DNA of 64,000 bases from Dethiobacter sp. (GCA_020725465.1 DYEY01000074.1:1-64000); one strand, 5' to 3'. Shown: positions 44,044-52,992, numbered from the stretch's first letter. Notes: generated by a model from the letters alone, not told the origin. Program-made: numbers and translations.

Positions 44044-45081
44044 GTGGGGGAAATCCTTGAGCACTTAAAGCAGCTGGCGCCGGAGGCGGTGGCCATTTTA
44101 AAAAGGCGCTACCACATCTTAAACGAGGTGCAGTTTAGTCAACCGGTGGGAAGGCGGGCGCTGGCGGCAAAGCTTAACCTCAGTGAACGGCAGCTGCGCA
44201 GAGAGCTGGACTTCTTGCGCAAAGAGGAGCTGCTGGCGGTGGTACCGGGAGGCGTCGTCCTCACCGCCAGGGCTGAGCAGCTGCTTTTTGCGGTTCAGCC
44301 TTTGATCAGCGAGGCTATGGGCTTATCCAACATCGCCGCTGAGCTGGCGGCGGGACTGAACCTTTGTAAGGCGGTTGTGGTGCCTGGCGATAGTGACAGC
44401 GACGCGGCGGTGATGCTGGATATGGGCCGCGTGGCGGCCGGGCTTTTACTGAAGGCACTGCAGCAGAACTCGGTTGTTGCCGTGATGGGGGGCTGGACTG
44501 TGGCCGGGGTTACGGAGATGGTCAGGGGCAGTTACCCCGGCGTGACTGTGGTGCCGGCACGCGGCGGCCTGGGGGAAGACGTGGAAACCCAGGCCAACAC
44601 CATCGCTGCCAGGCTGGCCGGGCGGTTGGGCGGAGCCTACCGCCTGCTGCACGTGCCGGAGAACCTTGACCCGCGGGCGCTGGAAGAATTGCTGCGTGAC
44701 CAGAGGGTGCGCGGCGTGCTGGATACCATCAGGCAGGCCGACATCCTGTTATACGGGATCGGCCGGGCGGATGTCATGGCCCGCCGCCGGGGCCTGTCCG
44801 GCAATGATACTGCCAGGCTGCTTACCAGGGGTGCGGTGGCCGAGGCGCTGGGGAATTATTTCAATGCCAGTGGTGAACCGGTGGGTAAAGCGCCGAGCCT
44901 AGGTATAGAAGTGTCGGATCAGCCCAGGCTGACCCTGTCACTGGCCGTGGCCGGAGGCAGGAGCAAGGCGCAGGCGGTGATGGCGGCTTTAAGGCGCAGC
45001 AAAGGCCAGGTCCTGGTAACCGACGAGGGTGCCGCCCTCGAAATCAGGGCGATACTACGAAAAATCAATGAAGAAAGGTGA
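44044..45081 (+). CDS. cggR: CggR-type SorC-family transcriptional regulator
   Basis: A 345-residue regulator. N-terminal winged helix (LKRRYHILNEVQFSQPVGRRALAAKLNLSERQLRRELD shows the CggR start with its PVGRR-LA block) and a C-terminal sugar-phosphate binding domain (VVAVMGGWTVAGV..., ADILLYGIGRADVMARRRG). CggR represses glycolytic genes and is released by fructose 1,6-bisphosphate. It lies six bases before a GAPDH gene as in Bacillus, but the usual pgk-tpi-pgm-eno genes do not follow. GTG start with AAGGAG seven bases ahead. Confidence 0.9.
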   Translation: MGEILEHLKQLAPEAVAILKRRYHILNEVQFSQPVGRRALAAKLNLSERQLRRELDFLRKEELLAVVPGGVVLTARAEQLLFAVQPLISEAMGLSNIAAELAAGLNLCKAVVVPGDSDSDAAVMLDMGRVAAGLLLKALQQNSVVAVMGGWTVAGVTEMVRGSYPGVTVVPARGGLGEDVETQANTIAARLAGRLGGAYRLLHVPENLDPRALEELLRDQRVRGVLDTIRQADILLYGIGRADVMARRRGLSGNDTARLLTRGAVAEALGNYFNASGEPVGKAPSLGIEVSDQPRLTLSLAVAGGRSKAQAVMAALRRSKGQVLVTDEGAALEIRAILRKINEER

Positions 45082-45087
45082 GATGAG

Positions 45088-46119
45088 ATGAAAGCTGTAA
45101 TTGGTATCAACGGATTCGGCGCCATTGGACGCAGGGTGCTACGCATTGCCCTGCGCCACCCGGTGGTGGAAGTGGCGGCCGTTAATGATCTGGGCAATCC
45201 CGAGGTGCTGGCACACCTGCTTAAATACGACTCAACCTATGGCACGCTGCCAGAGGAAATAACCTACCGTGAAGGCAGGCTGCTGGTGGGCGGACGGGAA
45301 ATAGCCATGTTTGCCGAAAAGGATCCCTCCCGGATTCCCTGGGGGAAAACAGGGGTGGAGACGGTGGTGGAGGCAACCGGAGTCTTTACCGACGGGACAA
45401 AGGCCGCCGCTCACCTGCAGGGTGGCGCCGGCCGGGTTATTATCACCGCTCCGGCCCGGAACCACGACCTGACTGTGGTAATGGGCATTAACCAAAGCTG
45501 GTACGATCCCGCCTGCCACCGTATTATCTCCAACGCCTCCTGTACCACCAACTGCCTGGCGCCCATGGCCATGGTGCTGGACAGGGAGTTTGGTATTATT
45601 AGCGGGCTGATGTGCACCATCCACTCCTATACCAACGACCAGCAGATCCTGGATTACCCGCACAGGGACTGGCGGCGTGCCCGGGCCGGCACCATGGCTA
45701 TTATCCCTACCACCACCGGCGCCGCCTCCGCGGTGGCGGAAGTGCTGCCACACCTGAAAGGCAAACTGAACGGGCTGGCCATGCGGGTACCAACCCCGGC
45801 GGTATCCGTGGTGGATTTTACAGCCAGGCTGCAGAAAAAAACCACAGCGTCTGCTATCAACGACGCTTTCCGCCAGGCTGCCGCCGGCGATTTAAAGGGT
45901 ATTATGGCGGTCTGCGACCAGCCCCTGGTTTCCCCCGACTTTAAAGGGGCGCCGGAATCCGTTATTGTGGACGCCCTTTGTACCCAGGTGGTTACAGACA
46001 TGGTTAAGGTGGTAGGCTGGTATGACAATGAATGGGGCTACGCCAGCAGGGTGGTGGACCTGGCCGGATATATCCATGCGGCGCAAAACAGGCCGGAGCA
46101 CTGCCGGGCCGGCCTGTAA
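45088..46119 (+). CDS. gap: Glyceraldehyde-3-phosphate dehydrogenase
   Basis: A 343-residue phosphorylating GAPDH. Active site C152 in SNASCTTNCLAP and the histidine in CTIHSYTNDQ are present; GINGFGAIGRRVLR is the NAD motif and AVNDLGN carries the Asp that prefers NAD over NADP. The NAD motif has Ala where nearly all GAPDHs have Arg (NGFGRIGR). It is co-transcribed with cggR and ends at a terminator, followed by the GntR gene. Given the KDPG-type aldolase 9 kb downstream it may also serve GAP made by the AOR operon; that is inference. Confidence 0.94.
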   Translation: MKAVIGINGFGAIGRRVLRIALRHPVVEVAAVNDLGNPEVLAHLLKYDSTYGTLPEEITYREGRLLVGGREIAMFAEKDPSRIPWGKTGVETVVEATGVFTDGTKAAAHLQGGAGRVIITAPARNHDLTVVMGINQSWYDPACHRIISNASCTTNCLAPMAMVLDREFGIISGLMCTIHSYTNDQQILDYPHRDWRRARAGTMAIIPTTTGAASAVAEVLPHLKGKLNGLAMRVPTPAVSVVDFTARLQKKTTASAINDAFRQAAAGDLKGIMAVCDQPLVSPDFKGAPESVIVDALCTQVVTDMVKVVGWYDNEWGYASRVVDLAGYIHAAQNRPEHCRAGL

Positions 46120-46135
46120 TTGGAAAAAGTCATTG

Positions 46136-46182
46136 ATTCCTGCCTCTTGGAAAAAAATTTTTCTGTGAGGCAGGAATTTTTA
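46136..46182 (+). terminator. Terminator after gap
   Basis: ATTCCTGCCTC pairs perfectly with GAGGCAGGAAT around a 20-base A/T-rich loop and is followed by TTTTA. It insulates cggR-gap from gntR. Confidence 0.8.
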
Positions 46183-46202
46183 CAGGGAGGTCGAAGTAAA
46201 CA

Positions 46203-46216
46203 TTATAACGTTATAA
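46203..46216. promoter_or_regulatory. GntR operator palindrome upstream of gntR
   Basis: A perfect 14-bp palindrome, TTATAACGTTATAA, 30 bases ahead of the gntR start codon. The same sequence with one and two changes recurs before the AOR gene. GntR/HutC-type proteins bind such A/T-rich dyads. Confidence 0.75.
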
Positions 46217-46245
46217 CCTATGCACGGCCCTATGGAGGAATATTT

Positions 46246-46998
46246 ATGCTTGACAGGCAGAGTCCTGTACCGCTTTACCGGCAGCTGAAAGATACCCTCA
46301 GGCAGTGGATTGAAAATGGCGTTTACAGGCCGGGAGACGCCCTGCCACCTGAGCCTACCCTGGAAGCCCAGTTCGATGTAAGCAGGATTACCGTACGCCA
46401 GGCCATCATTGACCTGGTCCAGGAAGGGTTGCTGGTGAGAGAACGGGGCCGGGGCACCTTTGTCAAAGAGCCGAAGATTACGCAGAACCTGAACCAGATT
46501 ACCAGCTGGGCCGAAACTATAATGGCCATGGGCATGACGGCCAAGACTGTGGAGTGCCGCCTGGAAGAAACCGTTCCCCCGGTTTGGGTGGCCCGGCTGC
46601 TTGACATTGACCCGGACCAGCATGTAACCGTGTTAAAGCGGGTAAGGTATGCCAACGATGAACCGATGTGCATCATGACCAATTATATTGTTTCCAGGTA
46701 CGTCCCGGGTCTGGTGGAAGAAGGGCTTAGCAGTGAATCGTTGTACGAAGTGATCGAAACCAGGTTTAACGTGGTGCTTAGCCGGGCTGAAGAGACGGTG
46801 GAGGCGGTGGTGGCGGACGAGTACCAGGCCAAAACTCTGAAGACGTACGTGGGGGCACCGCTGCTCAGTGTGACCCGGGTGACGTATGATCATAACGAAC
46901 TGCCCTTCGAGGTGGTCAAGGCGGTGTCCCGTGGCGACCGTTACCAGTATTCGGCTACCCTGACAGGCCGCCCCAGGCAGAGCGGCGCCGGCAAATAG
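46246..46998 (+). CDS. GntR-family (HutC subfamily) transcriptional regulator
   Basis: A 250-residue regulator. N-terminal winged helix: PLYRQLKDTLRQWIENGVYRPGDALPPEPTLEAQFDVSRITVRQAI is a textbook GntR domain; the C-terminal UTRA effector domain follows (QITSWAETIMAMGMTAKTVE... PLLSVTRVTYDHNELPFEVVKAV). Start at 46246 set by GGAGGAATATTT. A palindrome lies in its own leader and two more before the following operon, so it most likely represses itself and the AOR-sugar operon and is released by a sugar or sugar phosphate bound to UTRA. Confidence 0.92.
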   Translation: MLDRQSPVPLYRQLKDTLRQWIENGVYRPGDALPPEPTLEAQFDVSRITVRQAIIDLVQEGLLVRERGRGTFVKEPKITQNLNQITSWAETIMAMGMTAKTVECRLEETVPPVWVARLLDIDPDQHVTVLKRVRYANDEPMCIMTNYIVSRYVPGLVEEGLSSESLYEVIETRFNVVLSRAEETVEAVVADEYQAKTLKTYVGAPLLSVTRVTYDHNELPFEVVKAVSRGDRYQYSATLTGRPRQSGAGK

Positions 46999-47029
46999 GC
47001 GGAAGTGGCGATTTTTCCCGGAGTATACA

Positions 47030-47059
47030 TTATAACATTATATCTTAATAACGTTATAA
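47030..47059. promoter_or_regulatory. Tandem GntR operators before the AOR operon
   Basis: Two near-copies of the palindrome TTATAACGTTATAA: site 1 at 47030-47043 (two changes) and site 2 at 47046-47059 (one change). Their centres are 16 bp apart. Site 2 overlaps TATAAT (47055-47060), a likely -10 box, so binding should block transcription of the eleven-gene operon. Confidence 0.72.
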
Positions 47060-47111
47060 TTTTACATTTTTAGATACAGGAGTTAAAAATGAAAAACGGG
47101 GAGGCGTTTCT

Positions 47112-48938
47112 ATGGGCGAAATAATGGGTGGCATGACAGGCAGGGTTTTGCTGGTTGACCTGACAACCAGGCAGTACCGGGTGGAACAGGTTGACCGGGA
47201 AGACTACCTAAACTATCTTGGGGCCAGGGGCCTGGCCGCCCGGTACTATGAGCGCCTCATCCAGCCTACGGTAAAGCCTTTTGATCCGGAGAACCGGCTG
47301 ATTTTCTTTGCCGGCCCGCTCACCGGCACCCGGGTACCGGCGGGAACCAAGTTCGGCCTGGCCACCAAGTCACCGGAAACCGGCCGTTACATGTGTTCCA
47401 ACTCCAGCGGGAACTTCGGCCCTTACCTGAAACAAAACGGCTATGACGGGTTGATAATGGCCGGTGAAGCGGCGGTGCCGGTATCCCTGCTGATAACCCC
47501 GCAGGGGGTGGAATTTAGGGAGGCGGCGGACCTGTGGGGCCTCACGGTGGATGAAACCGTTGCCAGGGCGCGGGAACTGTACGGCAGGCAGGTATCCACC
47601 ATGGCTGTGGGCCCGGCGGGTGAAAACCTTGTCCGCTTTTCCAGCATCCAGGTTGACGGCCGCAGTTTCGGCCGCGGCGGCGGCGGGGCCGTGATGGGTC
47701 ACAAGAAAGTCAAGCTGGTGGCGGTCGGCCGCGGCGAGGAAGTGCCGGTTCACGACAGTGAAGGTATTAAGGCGGTGGCCGCTGAGCTTGGCCGGCTGGC
47801 CAGGGAACAGAAAAAAGGACTGGTGGACTACGGCACTGCCCAGCTGACCGAAGTGTTAAACAGCTTCGGCGCCTATCCCACCCGCAATTTTGCCGGCGCC
47901 GAGTTTGAAGGGACTTCCTCTATCGATGCCCATGCCATGAAACGGGACTTTTGGGTCAAAAACACCGCCTGCTTTCGCTGCCCGTTGGGCTGCAGCAAAC
48001 TCTGTAGGGTAAAAGAAGGAAAATACGCCGGTGCTGTCAGCGATCCGGAATATGAAACCATCTGGGCGTTCGGGGCACACTGCGGCATCAGTGACTTCGC
48101 GGTGATTGTCCGGGCCAACCAGTTGTGCGACGACCTGGGAATGGATACCATGACCGCCGGTTACCTGGCGGGGGTAGCCATGGAACTGTGGGAAAAAGGG
48201 CTGATTGCACCGGAGGAAACCCGTGGCTGCCGGCTGGCTTTCGGGGACGGCGACTCACTGCTCCTGATGCTTGAGCTAATGGCCCGGGGCGAAGGCTTGG
48301 GTCGCCTGTTTGCCAAGGGGGTGCTTGGCATCCTTGCGGAACGCCCGGACTGGGAACCGTTCCTGGTTCACGTCAAGGGTATGCCCTTTGCCGCTTATGA
48401 CCCGCGGGCACTGAAAGGGATGGGGCTGGCTTTTGGCACCTCCAGCCGTGGTGCCTGTCACAACGTGGGCGGTTGGACCATCAGCGATGAGCTGGGGTCG
48501 GGTAAGTACGACCGTTTCTCCCTGGAAGGCAAAGGCGGCCTGATAAAAACCCTGCAGGACACCCGCGCCTATATCGATTCCCTTGGCGTGTGCACTCAGG
48601 TGCGCAAGGCACTGGGGTTCACTGACAAGCCGGAAGAAGTGGTCCTTAAAATGGTCACCGGCCTGGAACTTACAGGGCGCCTGATGGAAATCGGTGAGCG
48701 GGTTTATAACCTGGAGCGGTTGATTCTGGTCTCCGAGGGCGTAACCAGCGAGCAGGACCGGATGCCGCCCCGCATGGCTTGTGCGCTGCCGTCTGGCCAG
48801 GCCAAAGGACAGGCGCTGGGGGATGAGGACTACAGGGTTATGCTGCTGGATTATTACCGCGAACGCGGCTGGGATGAAAACGGTGTGCCCGGCAAAGATG
48901 TAAGATCCAGGCTGGGGCTGGATCGGATACGAAATTAA
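47112..48938 (+). CDS. Aldehyde:ferredoxin oxidoreductase (tungsten/molybdopterin)
   Basis: A 608-residue enzyme oxidising aldehydes to carboxylates with ferredoxin as acceptor, using a bis-pterin tungsten centre and one [4Fe-4S]. N-domain start GRVLLVDLTTRQYRVEQV and LIFFAGPLTGTRVPAGTK are family hallmarks. The cluster cysteines are C287, C290, C294 (CFRCPLGC) and C494 (SLGVCTQ), a spacing nearly equal to that of Pyrococcus AOR. FGRGGGGAVMGHKK binds pterin. First gene of an eleven-gene operon with a sugar ABC importer and a MoaD-like protein. The aldehyde may be an aldose or glyceraldehyde-3-phosphate; subfamily cannot be fixed from reading. Confidence 0.92.
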   Translation: MGEIMGGMTGRVLLVDLTTRQYRVEQVDREDYLNYLGARGLAARYYERLIQPTVKPFDPENRLIFFAGPLTGTRVPAGTKFGLATKSPETGRYMCSNSSGNFGPYLKQNGYDGLIMAGEAAVPVSLLITPQGVEFREAADLWGLTVDETVARARELYGRQVSTMAVGPAGENLVRFSSIQVDGRSFGRGGGGAVMGHKKVKLVAVGRGEEVPVHDSEGIKAVAAELGRLAREQKKGLVDYGTAQLTEVLNSFGAYPTRNFAGAEFEGTSSIDAHAMKRDFWVKNTACFRCPLGCSKLCRVKEGKYAGAVSDPEYETIWAFGAHCGISDFAVIVRANQLCDDLGMDTMTAGYLAGVAMELWEKGLIAPEETRGCRLAFGDGDSLLLMLELMARGEGLGRLFAKGVLGILAERPDWEPFLVHVKGMPFAAYDPRALKGMGLAFGTSSRGACHNVGGWTISDELGSGKYDRFSLEGKGGLIKTLQDTRAYIDSLGVCTQVRKALGFTDKPEEVVLKMVTGLELTGRLMEIGERVYNLERLILVSEGVTSEQDRMPPRMACALPSGQAKGQALGDEDYRVMLLDYYRERGWDENGVPGKDVRSRLGLDRIRN

Positions 48939-48953
48939 AGCAGGAGGCAAGTC

Positions 48954-49340
48954 ATGGAAAAATACCTGGCAAACATTGAAACCGTAAAAGGGGACAACAG
49001 CGCCCACAGTCTCGCCAAGCTTCTGGAGCACAAGCCGGATAAGGTGCTGAGGGATTCCTTTATCCTCCTTTCCAAAGAAAACACCGGTACTGAGAACCTG
49101 ACAGTGGGTTACACCGTGGTCTATCCGGGTGCCCGCACCGGCGGCCACTCCCACCCGGAAGTGGAGGAAGTCTACCATATCACCAAGGGCAAGGGCAGGA
49201 TGTTGATCGACGACACCGAGTTTGAGATTAAGGCCGGAGACACTTTCTGGGTAAGGCCGGGCGCTGCTCACACCACTTTTAACACCGGCGCCGGTCCTCT
49301 GGAGTACCTGTGGATCCTGTCCAAGTGGGACAGGAAGTAA
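48954..49340 (+). CDS. Cupin-domain protein
   Basis: A 128-residue single-domain cupin. Motif 1 GARTGGHSHPEVEEVYHITKGKG holds the His-His-Glu metal ligands, motif 2 GDTFWVRPGAAHTTFN the last His. It is 15 bases after the AOR gene and 21 before the permease gene. Small cupins in sugar operons act as isomerases, epimerases or lyases; here it may mutarotate, isomerise or bind the substrate of the operon. Exact role unknown. Confidence 0.85.
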   Translation: MEKYLANIETVKGDNSAHSLAKLLEHKPDKVLRDSFILLSKENTGTENLTVGYTVVYPGARTGGHSHPEVEEVYHITKGKGRMLIDDTEFEIKAGDTFWVRPGAAHTTFNTGAGPLEYLWILSKWDRK

Positions 49341-49361
49341 ACTTAAAGGGGTGAGCGAGCC

Positions 49362-50330
49362 ATGCCTGGTTTGGGCGCTGGCCTGAGTGCATTCTGGCCC
49401 CGGTTGCGTACCAGGGCGAAACCTGTCTTCAGTATCTATACCGCTTTCCTGCTGCTGGTAATTATCGCTTCCTTCCTCTCCCCCACCTTCCTGCTGCGCA
49501 CCAATATTTTCAACGTCCTGCGCCAGGCCAGCGCGCTTGGCATCTTAAGCGTGGGCATGACCTTTGTAATACTGAGCGGCAACGGCGGGGTGGACCTGAG
49601 TGTGGGTGCGGTGGTGTCTTTGACCACTTGCCTGGCCGCCGGGATTATGATGAACCAGTCGTCGATGGTCCTGCCGGCGGTGCTGGCTGTGATGGGAGTG
49701 GGGCTTTTAATCGGCCTTTTTAACGGGACGATGATTACCAGGTTTAAGACCGATCCGTTCATCACCACCCTGGGCACCATGACCGTTACCCAGGGCCTGG
49801 CCATGTACTATACCAAGGGCGCGCCCTTCGGTGGCACTCCCCCGGGCTTTCGGATGATAGCGGAAGGGTACGTGGGTTTTGTGCCTGTCCCTGTGATTAT
49901 CTTCCTCGCGGTGTTTGCCATCGGCCTGTTCGTGCTGCGCCAGACCGTATTCGGCCGCTACATCTATGCCATAGGCGGCAACCAGGAAGTGGCCAGGCTG
50001 TCCGGCATCAGGGTAAACCGGTATAAGATGGCGGTTTATGTCATCAGCTCCATGCTGGCCGTCCTGGCTGGGCTGATCATGGTGGCCAGGGTGAGCATAG
50101 GCGATCCCAAGCTGGGTTACGGTTTTGAGCTGGACGCCATTGCCGCTACTATTATCGGCGGTACCAGTTTTGCCGGCGGCGTGGGCGGCATGGCCGGCAC
50201 CATTGTGGGTGTGATGATTATCGCCGTGATGAACAACCTGCTCAACTTGCTAAACGTTTCCCCTTTTCTGCACGGTGTGGTCAAAGGCCTGATTATCCTG
50301 GTCGCCATCATCATGCAGCGCAAAAAGTAA
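49362..50330 (+). CDS. CUT2-family sugar ABC transporter permease (RbsC-like)
   Basis: A 322-residue membrane protein with about ten helices. LRQASALGILSVGMTFVILSGNGGVDLSVGAVVSL is the typical RbsC/AraH block, and GGNQEVARLSGIRVNRYKM the cytoplasmic coupling loop. GTTSFAGGVGGMAGTIVGV-like sequence closes the family signature. With the binding protein and the double ATPase encoded next it forms an importer for a monosaccharide or polyol. The order permease - binding protein - ATPase differs from rbsDACB. Confidence 0.9.
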   Translation: MPGLGAGLSAFWPRLRTRAKPVFSIYTAFLLLVIIASFLSPTFLLRTNIFNVLRQASALGILSVGMTFVILSGNGGVDLSVGAVVSLTTCLAAGIMMNQSSMVLPAVLAVMGVGLLIGLFNGTMITRFKTDPFITTLGTMTVTQGLAMYYTKGAPFGGTPPGFRMIAEGYVGFVPVPVIIFLAVFAIGLFVLRQTVFGRYIYAIGGNQEVARLSGIRVNRYKMAVYVISSMLAVLAGLIMVARVSIGDPKLGYGFELDAIAATIIGGTSFAGGVGGMAGTIVGVMIIAVMNNLLNLLNVSPFLHGVVKGLIILVAIIMQRKK

Positions 50331-50430
50331 GTTGAAACCGGGCACAAAAATTATTGAAGGAGGTGAGATCCTGAAGGAGGCAGGGGTTCTTGTTCCGGAA
50401 TCAAAAAAAAAATTAAGTACTGGGGGGTTT

Positions 50431-51447
50431 ATGTTGAGTAAAAAGTTCTTTGGCAGATTTCTGGTTGTTTGTATCGTTGCGATTCTGCTGGTCGGCATAT
50501 TGGGTGGTTGCGGCCAGAAGCCACAGCCGCCGGCCACTCCCGGCGAGCCTGCTCCCAAGAAGTACGTAATCGGTTTCAGCAACTCCGGGGTAAGTAACAG
50601 CTGGGCTGCCGCCTACTTCAGAGCGGCGGTCAACGCCCTGGGGGAACTGGATAATGTAAAGTTTTACACCGCTGACGGCAACGACACCGTTGCCAAGCAG
50701 ATTGCCGACGTTGAAGACCTGCTGGCCAAGAACATCGACCTGCTGATGATCCGGCCGGAGAACCCGGAGGCGCTGTCCAGCGTAGTGGAAAAGGCCTTCA
50801 ATTCCGGTATCCCCGTGGTGGTTACCGGCCGCAGCATCGCCACCGACAAGTACACCACCTTTGTGATGCTGGATGACAAGGAACTGGGCCGCAAAGCCGC
50901 CGAGCACGCGGTTAAGCTCCTGACTGAAAAATTCGGCGAGCCCAAGGGTAAAGTTTTTGAGCTGCAGGGCAACATGGCCGCCGGTTCGGCCCGCGGCCGC
51001 AATGCCGGTATCACCGAAGTATTCAGCAAGTACCCCAACATCGAGGTGGTTGCCCAGCAGCCGGCCAACTACCAGCGCGCCATGGGCAAATCGGTTATGG
51101 AAAACGTCCTGCAGGCCCATCCCCAGCTGGACCTGATCATCTCTCACAGTGGCGAATCCCTGGCAGGCGCCATTGAGGCCATTGAAGCGGCCGGCCGCAT
51201 GGGCGAAGCTTTCCTGGTCGGTATCGATGGCTATAACGGCCTGCTGAAAGCCATTAAGGCGGGCAAAGCTCACTATACCGTCCTCTATCCCGTGGAACTC
51301 GGCGCTGAGTCAGTCCGGGTCGCCATGAAGATCCTGCAAGGGGAACAGGTGCCCAAGCTGTGGCCCATGCCCATCTTCGAAGTTTTCCCCGACAACGTGG
51401 ACCAGTACGTTGACATGAATGCTCCCGACTCTGCCTGGACTTTCTAA
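50431..51447 (+). CDS. Sugar-binding lipoprotein of the ABC importer (RbsB-like)
   Basis: A 338-residue periplasmic-binding-protein-like I lipoprotein. The signal peptide ends with the lipobox ILGGCG, so it is anchored to the outer face of the membrane; YVIGFSNSGVSNSWAAAYFRA and VEDLLAKNIDLLMIRPEN are CUT2 binding-protein blocks. ATG at 50431 has GGGGGG before it. Oddly, the frame stays open upstream and a stronger Shine-Dalgarno (AAGGAGGTGAG) lies at 50357, so a longer N-terminus from a rare start codon cannot be excluded. Ligand unknown. Confidence 0.9.
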   Translation: MLSKKFFGRFLVVCIVAILLVGILGGCGQKPQPPATPGEPAPKKYVIGFSNSGVSNSWAAAYFRAAVNALGELDNVKFYTADGNDTVAKQIADVEDLLAKNIDLLMIRPENPEALSSVVEKAFNSGIPVVVTGRSIATDKYTTFVMLDDKELGRKAAEHAVKLLTEKFGEPKGKVFELQGNMAAGSARGRNAGITEVFSKYPNIEVVAQQPANYQRAMGKSVMENVLQAHPQLDLIISHSGESLAGAIEAIEAAGRMGEAFLVGIDGYNGLLKAIKAGKAHYTVLYPVELGAESVRVAMKILQGEQVPKLWPMPIFEVFPDNVDQYVDMNAPDSAWTF

Positions 51448-51461
51448 GCAGTCCCAAACCG

Positions 51462-51489
51462 CGGGCGGGGCCCCTGCCGGCCCCGCCCG
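51462..51489 (+). other. GC-rich hairpin between binding-protein and ATPase genes
   Basis: CGGGCGGGGCC pairs perfectly with GGCCCCGCCCG around CCTGCC. No T-tract follows. Such intergenic stems often protect the 3' end of the binding-protein message, giving more binding protein than ATPase. Confidence 0.6.
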
Positions 51490-51510
51490 TATAACACAGA
51501 GGTGAGTTCC

Positions 51511-52992
51511 GTGTTGGAAATGTTGGGTATCAATAAGAGTTTCCCCGGGGTTAAGGCGCTGGACGATGTAACCTTTGCCGTAAGGCGCGGGGAAGTTCAC
51601 GCCCTGGTGGGGGGCAACGGCGCCGGCAAATCTACCCTGATGAAGATACTGGCGGGCGCTACTTTGCCTGACTCGGGAGAAATTTCCATAAGGGGCGAAA
51701 AGGTCAGCATCACCGACCCGGAAACCGCAAGAAAGCTGGGCATTGCCATTATCTACCAGGAGCTTAACCTGGTACCTGTTCTCAATGCAGTGGAAAACGT
51801 ATTCCTTGGCTGTGAAATAAGGAAAAAAGGCGGCCTGCTGGATAAGGCGGCTATGGAAAAAGCCGCAGCCGGGCTGTTCCGGCGGCTGGAGCTGAAGGTG
51901 AGCCTGAAAGAGCCGGTGGGCAACCTCAGCGTTGCCCAGCAGCAGATGATTGAAATTGCCAAGGCGCTGCACCTGAACGCGGAAATACTGGTTATGGATG
52001 AACCCACTGCGGCGCTCACCGACCATGATATCGACACACTCTTTGACATAGTTCTCCGCCTTAAGGAAAAGGGAGTTACCATAATTTACATCTCCCACCG
52101 CCTGGAGGAAATATACCGTATCTGTGACCGGGTCACCGTGATGCGGGACGGTAAGATTGTCGGCACCAGGGATACGGATAAACTGAGCCAGCAGGAACTT
52201 ATCAGGATGATGATAAACCGGGATCTGACCCAGGTATTTCCTGCATCGGCCTGCTCCGGTGGCAGGGAAGTCCTGAGGATAGAAAATCTCACCAGAAAAG
52301 GTGTCCTGCATAATATAAACCTGCGCGTCTGCGCCGGTGAGGTGGTGGGCATCACCGGCCTGGTCGGTTCCGGCCGGACGGAGCTGGTCCGGGCCATTTA
52401 CGGCGCGGACCCCGTGGACAGCGGTACCGTCTGGATCGACGGCGAAAAAGTAAGCATCAAAAGTCCCCACTGCGCCGTCCGGTGTGGGGTAGGGTTTGTC
52501 CCGGAAGACCGCAAAGAACAGGGAGTCATTCTGCGCATGGCCGTCAAGGACAACATGACCCTGGCCTGCCTGCCCCTCATTGCCAGGTCCGGTGTGGTCA
52601 ACGACCGGCAGGAGCGCCGGCAGGCGCTACAACTGGTGGAAAAGCTCAATGTAAAAACCTCCGGCCTGACGCAGCTGGTAGGCAACCTGAGCGGTGGCAA
52701 CCAGCAGAAAGTGGCTTTGGCCAAATGGCTCGCCACCAACGCCAAACTCCTTATTTTTGACGAGCCTACACGGGGTATTGACGTGGGCGCCAAGACGGAA
52801 ATTTACAGCTTCCTGCGGGAACTGGCCCGTGAGGGCCTGGCGGTAATCATGGTTTCTTCTGACTTGCTGGAAATACTGGGGCTATCTGACCGGATATATG
52901 TGATGTACAACGGTACCATTACAGGCGAGCTGCCGGGGACCGGAGCTTGCCAGGAAAAGATTATGTCCCTGGCCATGGGGGCTGCTATCTGA
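51511..52992 (+). CDS. CUT2-family sugar ABC transporter ATP-binding protein (RbsA-like)
   Basis: A 493-residue tandem ATPase. First cassette: Walker A GGNGAGKSTLMK (near 38), signature NLSVAQQQM, Walker B ILVMDEPTAAL. Second cassette: a degenerate Walker A (GLVGSGRTELVR, lacking the GKS lysine), signature LSGGNQQK and Walker B LLIFDEPTRGID. This asymmetry is normal in CUT2 ATPases. The GTG at 51511 is preferred as AGAGGTGA lies just upstream; GTG at 51502 overlaps that site. Works with the permease and binding lipoprotein. Confidence 0.92.
   Translation: MLEMLGINKSFPGVKALDDVTFAVRRGEVHALVGGNGAGKSTLMKILAGATLPDSGEISIRGEKVSITDPETARKLGIAIIYQELNLVPVLNAVENVFLGCEIRKKGGLLDKAAMEKAAAGLFRRLELKVSLKEPVGNLSVAQQQMIEIAKALHLNAEILVMDEPTAALTDHDIDTLFDIVLRLKEKGVTIIYISHRLEEIYRICDRVTVMRDGKIVGTRDTDKLSQQELIRMMINRDLTQVFPASACSGGREVLRIENLTRKGVLHNINLRVCAGEVVGITGLVGSGRTELVRAIYGADPVDSGTVWIDGEKVSIKSPHCAVRCGVGFVPEDRKEQGVILRMAVKDNMTLACLPLIARSGVVNDRQERRQALQLVEKLNVKTSGLTQLVGNLSGGNQQKVALAKWLATNAKLLIFDEPTRGIDVGAKTEIYSFLRELAREGLAVIMVSSDLLEILGLSDRIYVMYNGTITGELPGTGACQEKIMSLAMGAAI

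Noticed and set aside
51310-52470. Minus-strand frame of 386 codons opposite the sugar-ABC ATPase and binding protein genes
   Set aside because: It spans two real genes and their intergenic hairpin; no start signal or family motif.
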